DNA of 64,000 bases from Pseudomonas orientalis (GCF_002934065.1 NZ_CP018049.1:1300501-1364500); one strand, 5' to 3'; positions 34,942-44,057 are shown, counted from the stretch's first letter. A program made the numbers and translations. The notes: a model not told the origin generated them from the letters alone.

Positions 34942-35523
34942 ATGGCCTGGATGCCTGCGCTACACGTCCTGCTGTCCCCGATCACCGCCGACACCGGTGC
35001 CGTGATCGAGCAGATTCAACTCAAACCCTTGTTCTACGCGCCACAGAAAGAAGCCCTGGCGCGCGCTGGCGACGATGAAGATGAGCAGTTTTTCGAACTG
35101 GCCAAGCTCGCCACCGGCCTGTCGGAAAAAGAACTCGACCAACTCAAGCGCCCGGACTACGTCAGCATTGCGCAATACGTACACGAAATGTCGACCCAGC
35201 CTGCATCGTTTTTTCTCGATCAGGCCGATGTGCCGCGCCAATCGCTGACCAGCGAGCAGGTCGCGCTGCTGCTTCCCCTTCAGGCAAGCGGTCGCACGCT
35301 CACCCACGTCACCCTGGAAATGCCCGCCCTGCGCGCCACCAAAGTGATGAAAAAACTGCCCACCAACAAAGAACGTGCCGAGTTCATCACCGCTCATTGC
35401 GCCGGCCTGATGATTCCCGATCTCGCCGGCTTGACCGTGCCCGACTGGACCGAACTGCAGGGGCGCATCGACGATTTTTTAAACAAACCGGCGGACTTCT
35501 TTCGGAACGCGACATCGAAGTGA
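34942..35523 (+). CDS. Tail assembly chaperone E (zero-frame product)
   Basis: 193 residues, P2 gpE-like (Phage_TAC). The C-terminal part (EMPALRATKVMKKLPTNKER, GRIDDFLNKPADFF) precedes a slippery site at codons 180-181. It binds the tape measure protein during tail assembly. About 50 nt separate it from the tube gene, with AAAGGAA before the ATG. Confidence 0.88.
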   Translation: MAWMPALHVLLSPITADTGAVIEQIQLKPLFYAPQKEALARAGDDEDEQFFELAKLATGLSEKELDQLKRPDYVSIAQYVHEMSTQPASFFLDQADVPRQSLTSEQVALLLPLQASGRTLTHVTLEMPALRATKVMKKLPTNKERAEFITAHCAGLMIPDLAGLTVPDWTELQGRIDDFLNKPADFFRNATSK

Positions 35524-35645
35524 TCCTCGATGTAGTACCGCTGGTTTACTCAGTAACCGAAGCGGAAATCCTCGACTGGGACGCCGGCAAGGCATTGCGC
35601 CGCTACGACATCGCGATCAATCGCCTTGGCGTTAAACAGGAGTAG
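34942..35645 (+). CDS. Tail assembly chaperone E+E' (-1 frameshift product)
   Basis: Predicted 234-residue product made when ribosomes slip back one base at 35478-35484. Reading then continues as KQTGGLLSERDIEVILDVVP and ends GVKQE at 35645. The downstream frame has no good start of its own and is conserved-looking, as in P2 E/E' and lambda G/GT. The ratio of short to long chaperone sets correct loading on the tape measure. Confidence 0.85.
35478..35484 (+). promoter_or_regulatory. Programmed -1 frameshift site
   Basis: TTTAAAC is a canonical X-XXY-YYZ slippery heptamer in the right phase (codons TTT TTA AAC). It is preceded by extra T residues and lies 40 nt before the zero-frame stop. Confidence 0.85.
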
Positions 35646-35651
35646 AGCGGG

Positions 35652-37874
35652 ATGGCAGACAGTAATAAAGGCGCTGAGTCAGCCATCGCCAGGGACGGCG
35701 TGATGATTCAGCGCTCACCCGAAATGGCCGGCGCACAGGCCAGCCTCAACCCCATCGCGCAAACCCTGGCGAGTCCGGCTGAGGCGGTGCCGGGAGGTGC
35801 CGCGAACCTGGTGTTGGCATTAGCCGATGCCAGCCTGCAGATCAACCATCTGGCCGAAGGCCAGGCGCGGCTTGTGGATACGCTTGAGCTGTTCAACGCC
35901 TCATTGCTCAAGATGATGGACGCCGGGCAAGCCGACGCCATCGAGGCGGCGGGCACGGGCGATACGAGCACCCGCACGGCGGCCCCCGCGGGTACGCCAT
36001 CGCAGGCACTGGATGCCGCGATGACCGACCTGGACCAACTGCTGCACTTCGTCGGGCGTGAGCGCAAGTCAATGCGCGAAGCCAACCTCGCCATGGCGAC
36101 CGAGCCCATGGTGGCGGCCAGCGGCGCGAGCGCGGTGGACCTGGCGAAGGTCGAGTACGTTGCGGCCAAGTCGGGTATCGGCAGCGAGCGAGTTGACGCG
36201 TCAGGCAATATCGACCAAGCCGGGCGCCAGGCAGACTTGCAGCAATTCGCCCGCGACGCGGCGATCATGGCGACGGTGTTCAAAATCGATGTGAAGCATG
36301 CCGGCGAACTCATCGGCGGATGGCGTGAGTCCATGCACCTTGACCGCACCCAAGCCCTGGATTTGGCTGACGCGACAAATGTGCTGGGCAGCGATGTCTC
36401 GCTCAAGGCCGAGTCAGCGGACATTGCAGCGATCGTGCAACGTCAGGGCGCCGCCGCCACGGCTGCGGGCATGCTTCCCGAACAGGCCGCGGCGCTTTCG
36501 GCGGTGTTGTTGAGTGCCGGTAACAGCAAGGGTGCTGCGGAGCTCGGGCTGGAAAAAATCAGTCTCGCCCTGGCCAAAGGCGACAGCGCTTCTCCCGCGC
36601 AGCGCAGTGCCTGGGCAGCGCTCAAGCTTGATCCCAAAGAGCTGGCCGGTGGCATGAAACAGGATGCCCCGCAGACCCTGGTTACCGTGCTGGAGGCACT
36701 CAAGTCGCAACCGGCTGAAAAGCAGGCGGCGCTGGCGGCGCAACTGTTCGACGGTAACCAGTCGATTCTGAGCCTGGTGCCGATTATTGACAGCGTTAAA
36801 CACGCCTTTTCGCAGGTGGCCGAAACGTCCACCTACGCCACCTCGGCGTTAGGCGATCAAGGCTCTGTTCAGCGCGTTGCAGCGATTCGCGCCGATTCCT
36901 CCCAGGCTCGACGGCAGGCCTATGAGGCCAGTACAACACGCTTGCAAACTGCCTCCGATGTGGCCCTGGCGCCCGCCGTGGATACCTCGCTGACAGCGAT
37001 GACCGGTTTGGTCAACGGCGTGAGTGGCTTGGCTGAAGCGCTGCCTCACACCACCGCCGCCGTTACGGTGGCAGGGGCTGCACTGGGGGCTGTGCTTTCC
37101 GGCGTGTTCGATGCCGTGAAGGACAAGGTGTTTGAAAAGGTCGCGGGGAAAATTCTCCGCGAAGGGCCTGCCGCTGACCCTTCCGCCCGCCCGCAGCACA
37201 CCCGGAGTGACGACACCCCTACAGGTAAACCCACGCCGGGTTCGGCGTCCGGTCCTGACCGGCCAAGCAAAACGGAGAAGGCCGGCAAAGTCGCCAGACA
37301 GGCTTCGTTGGGGTTGGTGCTGGCACAGGCCGGAGTTGATGTCACACAGGGCGCGCTGACGGGGAATACGGGTCAAGCGCTGGGCTCCAGCGTGGGTTCG
37401 GTAGGCGGCGCCGTCGCCGGTGGCGTTGCCGGTGAGTTCGCCGGCATGGCGATTGGCCGAGCGGTCGGCACGCTTGCCGGAGCGGTGATCGGTTCGGTGG
37501 TGCCGGGTGCCGGTACGGTGCTGGGCGGGGTCATGGGCGGCGTTGCCGGTGGCGCGATCGGCAACGTGGTGGGCGGCGCCGTCGGTACGTTTGTCGGCAG
37601 TGACGTGGGGGCATGGCTTGCCGAGAAAGTCATGGGTTCCGGGGATCGCTTGCCGTCTCCCACGGATGTCAGCCACAACCTCAACAACCCCCAAGCCGAT
37701 AACCGTCAAATCAATTTTGCCCCGCAAATCACTATCAACGCGCCGGAACAAGCCAGCTATCAGCAATTGGCGACACTCGTGGTGCAACAGATCGAAGCGC
37801 AATTTACGCCGCTGTCGATGGACAACCTGCTGGCGACGCGACGTGGCGCAGCACTGACCGATGGAGCTGTGTGA
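35652..37874 (+). CDS. Tail tape measure protein
   Basis: 740 residues, P2 gpT-like. A long helical first half includes the phage tape-measure core (AAKSGIGSERVDASGNIDQA, QFARDAAIMATVFKIDVKHA). A Gly/Ala-rich hydrophobic stretch at about 576-650 resembles membrane-inserting segments. The end (FAPQITINAPEQASYQQLAT) is typical. Its length fixes the tail length. It begins 6 nt after the E' stop and overlaps U (TGATG). Confidence 0.92.
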   Translation: MADSNKGAESAIARDGVMIQRSPEMAGAQASLNPIAQTLASPAEAVPGGAANLVLALADASLQINHLAEGQARLVDTLELFNASLLKMMDAGQADAIEAAGTGDTSTRTAAPAGTPSQALDAAMTDLDQLLHFVGRERKSMREANLAMATEPMVAASGASAVDLAKVEYVAAKSGIGSERVDASGNIDQAGRQADLQQFARDAAIMATVFKIDVKHAGELIGGWRESMHLDRTQALDLADATNVLGSDVSLKAESADIAAIVQRQGAAATAAGMLPEQAAALSAVLLSAGNSKGAAELGLEKISLALAKGDSASPAQRSAWAALKLDPKELAGGMKQDAPQTLVTVLEALKSQPAEKQAALAAQLFDGNQSILSLVPIIDSVKHAFSQVAETSTYATSALGDQGSVQRVAAIRADSSQARRQAYEASTTRLQTASDVALAPAVDTSLTAMTGLVNGVSGLAEALPHTTAAVTVAGAALGAVLSGVFDAVKDKVFEKVAGKILREGPAADPSARPQHTRSDDTPTGKPTPGSASGPDRPSKTEKAGKVARQASLGLVLAQAGVDVTQGALTGNTGQALGSSVGSVGGAVAGGVAGEFAGMAIGRAVGTLAGAVIGSVVPGAGTVLGGVMGGVAGGAIGNVVGGAVGTFVGSDVGAWLAEKVMGSGDRLPSPTDVSHNLNNPQADNRQINFAPQITINAPEQASYQQLATLVVQQIEAQFTPLSMDNLLATRRGAALTDGAV

Positions 37875-38257
37875 TGCGACAACAGATGGTGTTGGGCACG
37901 TTTATTTTCGGGCTGTCCCGCGGGTTCGCCTACGACAGCCTTGATCGTGGCAGCAGTGGTGGGTGGGTCAGCCTGGACATCATCGCCGGCAAACCCAAAT
38001 CCAGCCAGGTGGGGCAGGGCCTTGAAACATTGGCAGTGGGCGGCAAGGCCGCGCGGGCCAATGGCATGCAACGCCTGGATGAACTGCGGGCCCTGCAGGA
38101 CCTGCGCGTGCCATTGCCTCTGGTGGACGGCCTGGGGCGCAACTGGGGGTTGTGGACCATCAAGTCGATCAGCGAAAAACAAACCAGCGTCATCGACGAC
38201 GGCACCGCCATGGCGATTACCTGGTTGCTGGTATTGGAGGAGTTCGTCAATGCGTAG
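37874..38257 (+). CDS. Tail protein U
   Basis: 127 residues from the ATG at 37874, which overlaps the tape-measure stop. MVLGTFIFGLSRGFAYDSLD, PKSSQVGQGLETLAVGGKAA and LPLVDGLGRNWGLWTIKSI are P2 gpU family segments. It takes part in tail completion. The end overlaps X by 8 nt. Confidence 0.9.
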   Translation: MRQQMVLGTFIFGLSRGFAYDSLDRGSSGGWVSLDIIAGKPKSSQVGQGLETLAVGGKAARANGMQRLDELRALQDLRVPLPLVDGLGRNWGLWTIKSISEKQTSVIDDGTAMAITWLLVLEEFVNA

Positions 38258-38462
38258 AGTGCGAAGTATTGCGGGCGATTCGGTAAACCTGCTGCTCTAC
38301 CGAGAGCTCGGCCGCTGTGATGATGCTGCGGAGGAGGCGCTGTGGCGCTTGAATCCGGAGCTGGCGGAGAAGGGCGCAATATTGCCGGCCGGCGTCAGTG
38401 TGCTGGTGCCCGAACTGGATGCAAAACCTGTCGCGAGTCGGCCGGTTTCAGCCTGGGATTAA
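38250..38462 (+). CDS. Tail protein X (LysM-like)
   Basis: 70 residues from the ATG at 38250, preceded by GGAGGAG. IAGDSVNLLLYRELGRCDDA with WRLNPELAEKGAILPAGVSV fits the small P2 gpX family, which has a LysM-like fold. It is overlapped by U and followed by D, the P2 gene order. Confidence 0.85.
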   Translation: MRRVRSIAGDSVNLLLYRELGRCDDAAEEALWRLNPELAEKGAILPAGVSVLVPELDAKPVASRPVSAWD

Positions 38463-38471
38463 GGAGCGATC

Positions 38472-39473
38472 ATGGCACTTGGATTCACACCGGTGGTGGA
38501 GCTTTACGGCGCCAATGCCGCCTTGTTCAACGAGCGGCTATTGGAGTGGGAGCATATTGATACGGCGGGATTTGTGTCTGACCAACTCAAGTTGACTCTC
38601 GACATCGAGGGCCTTGAAGGTCTGCCCGATCTGGGCGGGAAAGTCGGCTTGCGCGTCGGTTATCTGGAGTCCGGCCTGGTGGATAAGGGCATGTTCAAGA
38701 TCACTCAGCGTAAGCCGTCGCTGTTCCCGATGCGCCTGGTGCTGGTGGCCACGGCGGCGCCGTTCGATGAGCATGGGTTCAAACAGCGCCGCACCGCCAG
38801 CCATGGGCCGACAACCCTGGGCGCACTGTTTCGTCAATTGACCAGTCGCTACGGGTTTTCCCCGCGTGTGGCGCCTGAGCTCGATGGCGAGCGGATCGCG
38901 CATATCGACCAGACCAACGAAAGTGACATGGCATTTCTGACCCGGCTGGCCAAACGCTTCGATGCAGTGGCCAAGCCTCTGGACGAGCTCTATGTGCTCG
39001 GGCGCAAGGGTCAGATCAAGTCCTTGTCGGGCAAGGCGCTGCCGGATGTGCGCTTGTCCGTCACCCGTGACAATCACCCGGGCGACCACGCCTTCATCAG
39101 CGCCACCCTTACCGAAACCAGTCGCGCCAAATATAAAGGCGTGCAGACGTCCTGGTGGGATGCGGCGGGCGGCAAAAAGCAGGTGGTAGAGGTGGGGATC
39201 GCACCGTTCAAGGTGGTGACGCAGCGTTATCCAAGCGAGGACGAAGCGCGCTCGGCGGCGCAGGGCGAGATGCGCCGTGTGGGCCGAGAAGTACTGCAGA
39301 TCGATGTGGTGTGCCCCGGTAACCCGTCGCTGGCCGCTGAAGGCTTGCTGCTGCTGGACGAGTCGTGGCCGGGCTTCATGCAGGGACGCTGGTCGATCAA
39401 GACGGTGACGGCCAGCGGTAAACGCACCGGCGGCTACCGAAGCACGATCCAGGCCAGTGGTTTGTCGGTGTAG
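38472..39473 (+). CDS. Baseplate hub / late control protein D
   Basis: 333 residues, P2 gpD-like. TPVVELYGANAALFNERLLE, then RRTASHGPTTLGALFRQLTS and QTNESDMAFLTRLAKRFDA are typical. In contractile tails this is the hub joining tube and spike, related to gp27/VgrG. GGAG stands 6 nt before the ATG. Confidence 0.92.
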   Translation: MALGFTPVVELYGANAALFNERLLEWEHIDTAGFVSDQLKLTLDIEGLEGLPDLGGKVGLRVGYLESGLVDKGMFKITQRKPSLFPMRLVLVATAAPFDEHGFKQRRTASHGPTTLGALFRQLTSRYGFSPRVAPELDGERIAHIDQTNESDMAFLTRLAKRFDAVAKPLDELYVLGRKGQIKSLSGKALPDVRLSVTRDNHPGDHAFISATLTETSRAKYKGVQTSWWDAAGGKKQVVEVGIAPFKVVTQRYPSEDEARSAAQGEMRRVGREVLQIDVVCPGNPSLAAEGLLLLDESWPGFMQGRWSIKTVTASGKRTGGYRSTIQASGLSV

Positions 39474-39495
39474 ACATTTTTTCAGAGTAGATCCC

Positions 39496-40053
39496 ATGCA
39501 GATTACCCTTACCCAGCTTCTTGATGTGATGCCGGGAGCCCGCCTTCGAGCGGGCATTTTTTTGTCCCCGTTAAATGCAGCCTTAGTACGGTACGAGGTC
39601 AACAGTGCCAGGCGCGTCGCCGCCTTCCTCGCCCAGATCGGCCATGAATCCGCTGAACTGCGCTACGTGCGCGAACTGGGCAGCGATCAATACCTGAGCA
39701 AGTACGACACCGGCACCCTCGCCACCCGTCTGGGCAATACCCCCGAAGCGGATGGCGATGGGCAGAAGTACCGGGGCAGGGGGCTGATCCAGATAACCGG
39801 GCGCCGCAACTACCTTGCATGCAGTCAGGCACTGTTTGGCGATGCGCGCCTGCTGCTGCAACCGCAATTGCTGGAACAACCGCAGTGGGCCTGTGAGTCC
39901 GCTGCCTGGTTCTGGCACAGCAACGGCCTCAACGAGTTGGCGGATAAAGATCAATTCACCACCATTACCCGGCGTATCAACGGCGGCCTTAATGGCCTGC
40001 AGGCGCGCGTGCAATTGTGGGAGAGGGCGAAGGCGGTGCTATGCGTTGGCTAG
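39496..40053 (+). CDS. Endolysin, GH19 chitinase/lysozyme family
   Basis: 185 residues from the ATG at 39496. The GH19 fold is shown by QIGHESAELRYVRELGSDQY with the catalytic Glu, by KYRGRGLIQITGRRNYLACS and by SAAWFWHSNGLNELAD. No signal peptide, so it depends on the holin at 28037 to cross the membrane. It cleaves peptidoglycan in the producing cell to release particles. The end overlaps Rz by 13 nt. Confidence 0.92.
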   Translation: MQITLTQLLDVMPGARLRAGIFLSPLNAALVRYEVNSARRVAAFLAQIGHESAELRYVRELGSDQYLSKYDTGTLATRLGNTPEADGDGQKYRGRGLIQITGRRNYLACSQALFGDARLLLQPQLLEQPQWACESAAWFWHSNGLNELADKDQFTTITRRINGGLNGLQARVQLWERAKAVLCVG

Positions 40054-40541
40054 GCACGTTGCGTTGGGTCGGCGTTTGCCTGCTGCTTGCATTGGTGTGG
40101 CAAGTACAGGCCTGGCGCTATGGCGCGCAGCTGGAGCGTCAGGCGGCCGGGCAGGCGCTGGCGCTCAGCCAGCAACAGCAGGCCGCGTTCGAACAGCAAC
40201 AGGCAGAACAGCAAAAGCGCCTGGCCCTGGAGCGCCAACTCACTACCAGCGACCAACAACACACTCAGGAGTTGAGCGATGCCCAACGTCACCAAGCTGC
40301 TCTGCGCGACCGCCTGGCCACTGCTGATGTGCGGCTGTCAGTCCTTCTCGACGCCACCGATACCGCCGGCTGCACGCCAGTGTCAGCCGCCGCCACCCCC
40401 GGCGGCGTGGTTCATGCAGCCCCACGCGCCCGACTTGACCCGGCGCATGCTCAACGAATTATCCGCATCACCGACGACGGCGATAACGCCCTGATCGCCT
40501 TGGGTGCCTGTCAGGCCTATGTGCGAGCCGTCGCGCGTTAG
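40041..40541 (+). CDS. Inner-membrane spanin subunit (Rz-like)
   Basis: 166 residues from the ATG at 40041. A signal-anchor helix (LRWVGVCLLLALVWQVQAW) is followed by a long Gln/Ala/Arg-rich coiled coil (QQQQAAFEQQQAEQQKRLA), the Rz architecture. It lies directly after the endolysin, as in lambda. It spans the periplasm to meet the outer-membrane partner nested within it and fuses the two membranes in the last lysis step. Confidence 0.85.
   Translation: MRWLGTLRWVGVCLLLALVWQVQAWRYGAQLERQAAGQALALSQQQQAAFEQQQAEQQKRLALERQLTTSDQQHTQELSDAQRHQAALRDRLATADVRLSVLLDATDTAGCTPVSAAATPGGVVHAAPRARLDPAHAQRIIRITDDGDNALIALGACQAYVRAVAR
40279..40494 (+). CDS. Outer-membrane spanin lipoprotein (Rz1-like), nested in Rz
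   Basis: 71 residues in the +1 frame, wholly inside the Rz gene. AGGAG lies 7 nt before the ATG at 40279. A signal-like start with Cys20 in LLMCGCQSFS and a Pro-rich body (PPIPPAARQCQPPPPPAAWF) are the hallmarks of Rz1. The lipobox is imperfect because the -3 residue is Met. Nested Rz/Rz1 pairs are known from lambda and many phages. Confidence 0.8.
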   Translation: MPNVTKLLCATAWPLLMCGCQSFSTPPIPPAARQCQPPPPPAAWFMQPHAPDLTRRMLNELSASPTTAITP

Positions 40542-40622
40542 CCTTTTGATGCACTCTGCAACTTGCATGGCCGATGGGCTGCTGTAGGGTAGGCAAACCA
40601 CCGCCCATTCCTGGAGACGACC

Positions 40623-41123
40623 GTGAAGGAAATCACTCAACTGGCTGCTGAACTGGGGCGCCGTTTGCAGGTGCTCAACGCCCATGTCACCACCGCCGAG
40701 TCCTGCACCGGCGGCGGTATTGCCGAAGCCATTACGCGGATTCCGGGCAGTTCGGCATGGTTCGAGGCGGGCTATGTCACCTATTCCAACCGACAGAAGA
40801 CCCGGCAACTTAATGTGCCGGAAACGTTGTTTGCCAAGGTCGGCGCCGTCAGCCAGGAAGTGGTGGAAGCCATGGCGCGAGGGGCGCAGGAAAAAAGCCT
40901 GGCGCGCTTTGCCGTGGCGGTCAGCGGCGTGGCAGGCCCGGACGGCGGTTCGCCGGACAAGCCGGTGGGCACGGTATGGCTGGCGTTTGGCGTGGGCGAT
41001 GAGGTCACGGCCGAGCGTGTGCACTTTCCCGGCAACCGCGACGAGGTCCGTCGTCAAACGGTAAAGGCCGCGCTGGAAGGCTTGTTGCGACGAGCTGCAG
41101 CAGAAATAGACAATCAGGGGTAG
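40623..41123 (+). CDS. pncC: CinA-like nicotinamide-nucleotide amidase PncC
   Basis: 166 residues from a GTG at 40623. It holds only the CinA C-terminal domain: [20 protein letters not shown] with the active Ser/Cys region, [20 protein letters not shown], and [14 protein letters not shown]. PncC deamidates NMN to NaMN. cinA-recA-recX order is conserved. It forms the right border of the tailocin insertion site. Confidence 0.93.
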   Translation: MKEITQLAAELGRRLQVLNAHVTTAESCTGGGIAEAITRIPGSSAWFEAGYVTYSNRQKTRQLNVPETLFAKVGAVSQEVVEAMARGAQEKSLARFAVAVSGVAGPDGGSPDKPVGTVWLAFGVGDEVTAERVHFPGNRDEVRRQTVKAALEGLLRRAAAEIDNQG

Positions 41124-41150
41124 GCGATCTTCAATCTTTGTGGAACAATA

Positions 41151-41166
41151 CTGTCTACTTATACAG
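41151..41166. promoter_or_regulatory. LexA (SOS) box of recA
   Basis: CTGTCTACTTATACAG matches CTG-N10-CAG within the recA promoter, 41 nt before the start codon. The site makes recA damage-inducible. Confidence 0.9.
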
Positions 41167-41206
41167 GTGTTGGCCGTCAGGCCTTATTGATTACGTGAGG
41201 ACTTTA

Positions 41207-42265
41207 ATGGACGACAACAAGAAGAAAGCCTTGGCTGCGGCCCTGGGTCAGATCGAACGTCAATTCGGCAAGGGTGCCGTAATGCGTATGGGCGATCACG
41301 ACCGTCAGGCGATCCCGGCTATTTCCACTGGCTCTCTGGGTCTGGATATCGCGCTCGGCATTGGCGGCCTGCCAAAAGGCCGTATCGTTGAGATCTACGG
41401 TCCTGAATCTTCCGGTAAAACCACCCTGACCCTGTCGGTGATTGCCCAGGCTCAGAAAATGGGCGCCACGTGCGCGTTCGTCGATGCTGAGCACGCCCTG
41501 GATCCTGAATATGCCGGCAAGCTGGGTGTCAACGTTGACGACCTGCTGGTTTCTCAGCCAGACACCGGTGAGCAAGCCCTGGAAATCACTGACATGCTGG
41601 TGCGTTCCAACGCCATCGACGTGATCGTGGTTGACTCCGTGGCAGCGCTGGTACCGAAGGCAGAAATCGAAGGCGAAATGGGCGACATGCACGTGGGCCT
41701 GCAAGCCCGTCTGATGTCCCAGGCGCTGCGTAAAATCACCGGCAACATCAAGAACGCCAACTGCCTGGTGATCTTCATCAACCAGATCCGTATGAAAATC
41801 GGTGTGATGTTCGGCAGCCCGGAAACCACCACCGGTGGTAACGCGCTGAAGTTCTATGCTTCGGTCCGTCTGGATATCCGTCGTACCGGCGCGGTGAAGG
41901 AAGGTGACGAGGTTGTTGGTAGCGAAACCCGCGTTAAAGTCGTGAAGAACAAGGTGGCCCCGCCTTTCCGTCAGGCAGAGTTCCAGATTCTTTATGGCAA
42001 AGGCATCTACCTGAACGGCGAGATGATCGACCTGGGTGTGCTGCACGGTTTTGTCGAGAAATCCGGTGCCTGGTATGCCTACAACGGCAGCAAGATCGGT
42101 CAGGGCAAGGCCAACTCGGCCAAGTTCCTGGCAGACAACCCGGATATCGCTGCCACGCTTGAGAAGCAGATTCGCGACAAGCTGCTGACCCCAGCACCGG
42201 ACGTCAAGGCCGCCGCCAACCGCGAGCCGGTTGACGAGATGGAAGAAGCCGACACTGACATCTGA
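41207..42265 (+). CDS. recA: Recombinase RecA
   Basis: 352 residues from the ATG at 41207 ([20 protein letters not shown]). Walker A is GPESSGKTT and the DNA-binding loop region follows from [20 protein letters not shown]. The C-terminus is acidic (MEEADTDI). RecA drives recombination and, as a filament on single-stranded DNA, stimulates cleavage of LexA and S24-type phage repressors, including the one predicted at 26710. recX follows after 8 nt. Confidence 0.98.
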   Translation: MDDNKKKALAAALGQIERQFGKGAVMRMGDHDRQAIPAISTGSLGLDIALGIGGLPKGRIVEIYGPESSGKTTLTLSVIAQAQKMGATCAFVDAEHALDPEYAGKLGVNVDDLLVSQPDTGEQALEITDMLVRSNAIDVIVVDSVAALVPKAEIEGEMGDMHVGLQARLMSQALRKITGNIKNANCLVIFINQIRMKIGVMFGSPETTTGGNALKFYASVRLDIRRTGAVKEGDEVVGSETRVKVVKNKVAPPFRQAEFQILYGKGIYLNGEMIDLGVLHGFVEKSGAWYAYNGSKIGQGKANSAKFLADNPDIAATLEKQIRDKLLTPAPDVKAAANREPVDEMEEADTDI

Positions 42266-42273
42266 AGCAAACG

Positions 42274-42741
42274 ATGACTGTTGTACTGGATACACTCGTC
42301 GCCGTTCGGCGCACTGCAATGGACCTGCTTGCTCGCCGCGAGCATGGTCGAGTCGAGCTGACGCGTAAGTTGCGTCAGCGCGGCGCAGAGCCCGAAATGA
42401 TCGAAACGGCCCTCGACCGGTTGACGGAAGAGGGGCTGTTGTCGGAGTCCCGATACCTCGAAAGCTTTGTGTCCTATCGCGCGCGGTCCGGTTATGGTCC
42501 TGCGCGGATTCGCGAAGAATTGAGCCAGCGCGGCCTCCAACGTGCCGATATCGACCTTGCACTGCGTGAGTGCGGTATCAGTTGGCAGTCACAGTTGGAA
42601 GAGACTTGGCGGCGCAAGTTTGCTGGGCATCTGCCGATTGATGCCAGGGAGCGTGCGAAACAGGGGCGTTTCCTGAGTTATCGCGGGTTTTCGATGGACA
42701 TGATCAGTCGCTTGTTAAGCGGCCGTGATATGGACGACTGA
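42274..42741 (+). CDS. recX: Regulatory protein RecX
   Basis: 155 residues. Three-helix repeats start with [20 protein letters not shown], then [20 protein letters not shown] and [20 protein letters not shown]. RecX binds in the groove of RecA filaments and limits their growth. It starts 8 nt after recA and is probably made from read-through transcripts. Confidence 0.95.
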   Translation: MTVVLDTLVAVRRTAMDLLARREHGRVELTRKLRQRGAEPEMIETALDRLTEEGLLSESRYLESFVSYRARSGYGPARIREELSQRGLQRADIDLALRECGISWQSQLEETWRRKFAGHLPIDARERAKQGRFLSYRGFSMDMISRLLSGRDMDD

Positions 42742-42761
42742 GCGCAAAACGAAAACCTGAC

Positions 42762-42898
42762 TGATCGTTCCCACGCTCCGCGTGGGAATGCATCCCTGAC
42801 GCTCCGCGTCACCATTGCGCAGGTGCCTGATTTTTTCGCTGAAAGCAGGACGCGCAGCGTCCCGAGTGGCATTCCCACGCGGAGCGTGGGAACGATCA
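42762..42898. repeat. REPIN-like element with perfect 30-bp inverted ends
   Basis: A 30-bp arm beginning TGATCGTTCCCACGCTCCGC (42762-42791) is repeated exactly in inverse at 42869-42898 around a 77-bp centre. The centre has two more small palindromes (GACGC-TCC-GCGTC and GACGC-GCA-GCGTC). It is not the same family as the REPINs at 8846 and 48876. Confidence 0.8.
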
Positions 42899-42931
42899 AG
42901 GCCCACTATGAAAATAGTGGGCCTTTTTTTT
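42898..42931. terminator. Terminator after recX
   Basis: AAGGCCCACTAT and ATAGTGGGCCTT form a 12-bp stem followed by eight T. It may also end the minus-strand gene at 42945. Confidence 0.85.
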
Positions 42932-42944
42932 CGCCTGTAAAAAG

Positions 42945-44057
42945 TCACGCGGGCTGTGGCACCCCTCGCTGTTGCACCTCACCCTGAGGTTGCACCCAAT
43001 TTTCCGGCAAGTTGATGTAGTCCACCAACTCGCGCAAACGCCCCTGGTCTCGGCCATTGAAATTGAAGACCAGCCGCGTCAAATGGCTGAACCTTGCTTC
43101 GTCATGCTCTTCGCCTGTGTAGGCAAGCTGCTGGAACTCTCCGCTCAGTCGAAGGCTGGCAAACTCATCCTGCAAATGGGCCAGGGCTTGATCACTGAGT
43201 GGATGGTTCATACGCACTACAAACTCACGCTTGAGCCAGCGCGTTGAATGGAAGTTGGCATAAAACCGGTTGATCTCATCCACGGCTTCTTCTGCGCTGT
43301 AGACCAGGCGTATGAGCTTGAGGTCGGTCGGCAGGATGTAGCGGTTAGCCTCCAACTGGCTGCGGATAAAGTCCAGGGCGCCTTGCCAGAACCCGCCGCC
43401 TGGAGCGTCCAGCAGCACTACCGGTACCAGCGGGCTTTTACCGGTCTGGATCAGGGTCAGCACTTCCAGGGCTTCGTCCAGGGTGCCAAAACCACCCGGG
43501 CACAGGATCAGTGCATCGGCTTCCTTGACGAAGAACAGTTTGCGGGTAAAGAAAAAGTGGAAGGACAGCAGGTTGTCGGTGCCGTCGATGGTCGGGTTGG
43601 CATGCTGTTCAAACGGCAGGGTGATGTTGAACCCCAGGCTGTGCTCCAGGCCCGCACCCTCGTGCGCCGCAGCCATGATGCCGCCGCCGCCGCCGGTGAT
43701 GACCATCAGGTCGGAACGTGCCAATGCCGCGCCGACCTCTCGAGCCAATGCATACAAGGGGCTTTCGATTGGCGTGCGCGCGGAGCCGAATACCGTCACC
43801 TTGCGTCGTCCCTTGAATTGTTCGAGCACGCGGAAGGCGTGGTCCAACTCACGGATCGCGCGCAGGGTGATCTTGGCATTCCAGCGGTCACGGTCGTCCC
43901 GGGCCATGCGCAGGACCGTGAGAATCATGTCGCGATAAAGGGGAATGTTCGGGCTGTTTGGCGCGACCAGCTGGAGTTGTTCGTCAACCTGCTGCGTGAG
44001 GTCGGTACCGTTTTGTTCAAAAAGATCGAGCAGGGCGGCGTTGGATTCATGAGGCAT
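42945..44057 (-). CDS. LOG-family (TIGR00730/PpnN-type) nucleotide hydrolase
   Basis: 370 residues from the ATG at 44057, with AAGGAG 8 nt upstream; the frame is open 66 codons further but without homology. The Rossmann-like LOG core shows VTVFGSARTPIESPLYALAR, VITGGGGGIMAAAHEGAG and the diagnostic PGGFGTLDEALEVLTLIQTG. N- and C-terminal extensions make it longer than simple LOG enzymes. Relatives hydrolyse nucleoside monophosphates to base and ribose-phosphate. Substrate not known here. Confidence 0.85.
   Translation of the reverse strand: MPHESNAALLDLFEQNGTDLTQQVDEQLQLVAPNSPNIPLYRDMILTVLRMARDDRDRWNAKITLRAIRELDHAFRVLEQFKGRRKVTVFGSARTPIESPLYALAREVGAALARSDLMVITGGGGGIMAAAHEGAGLEHSLGFNITLPFEQHANPTIDGTDNLLSFHFFFTRKLFFVKEADALILCPGGFGTLDEALEVLTLIQTGKSPLVPVVLLDAPGGGFWQGALDFIRSQLEANRYILPTDLKLIRLVYSAEEAVDEINRFYANFHSTRWLKREFVVRMNHPLSDQALAHLQDEFASLRLSGEFQQLAYTGEEHDEARFSHLTRLVFNFNGRDQGRLRELVDYINLPENWVQPQGEVQQRGVPQPA

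Noticed and set aside
26710..40541. Complete prophage
   Set aside because: No capsid, portal, terminase, replication or integrase gene lies between repressor and cinA; the integrase remnant at the window start is 26 kb away and belongs to another element.
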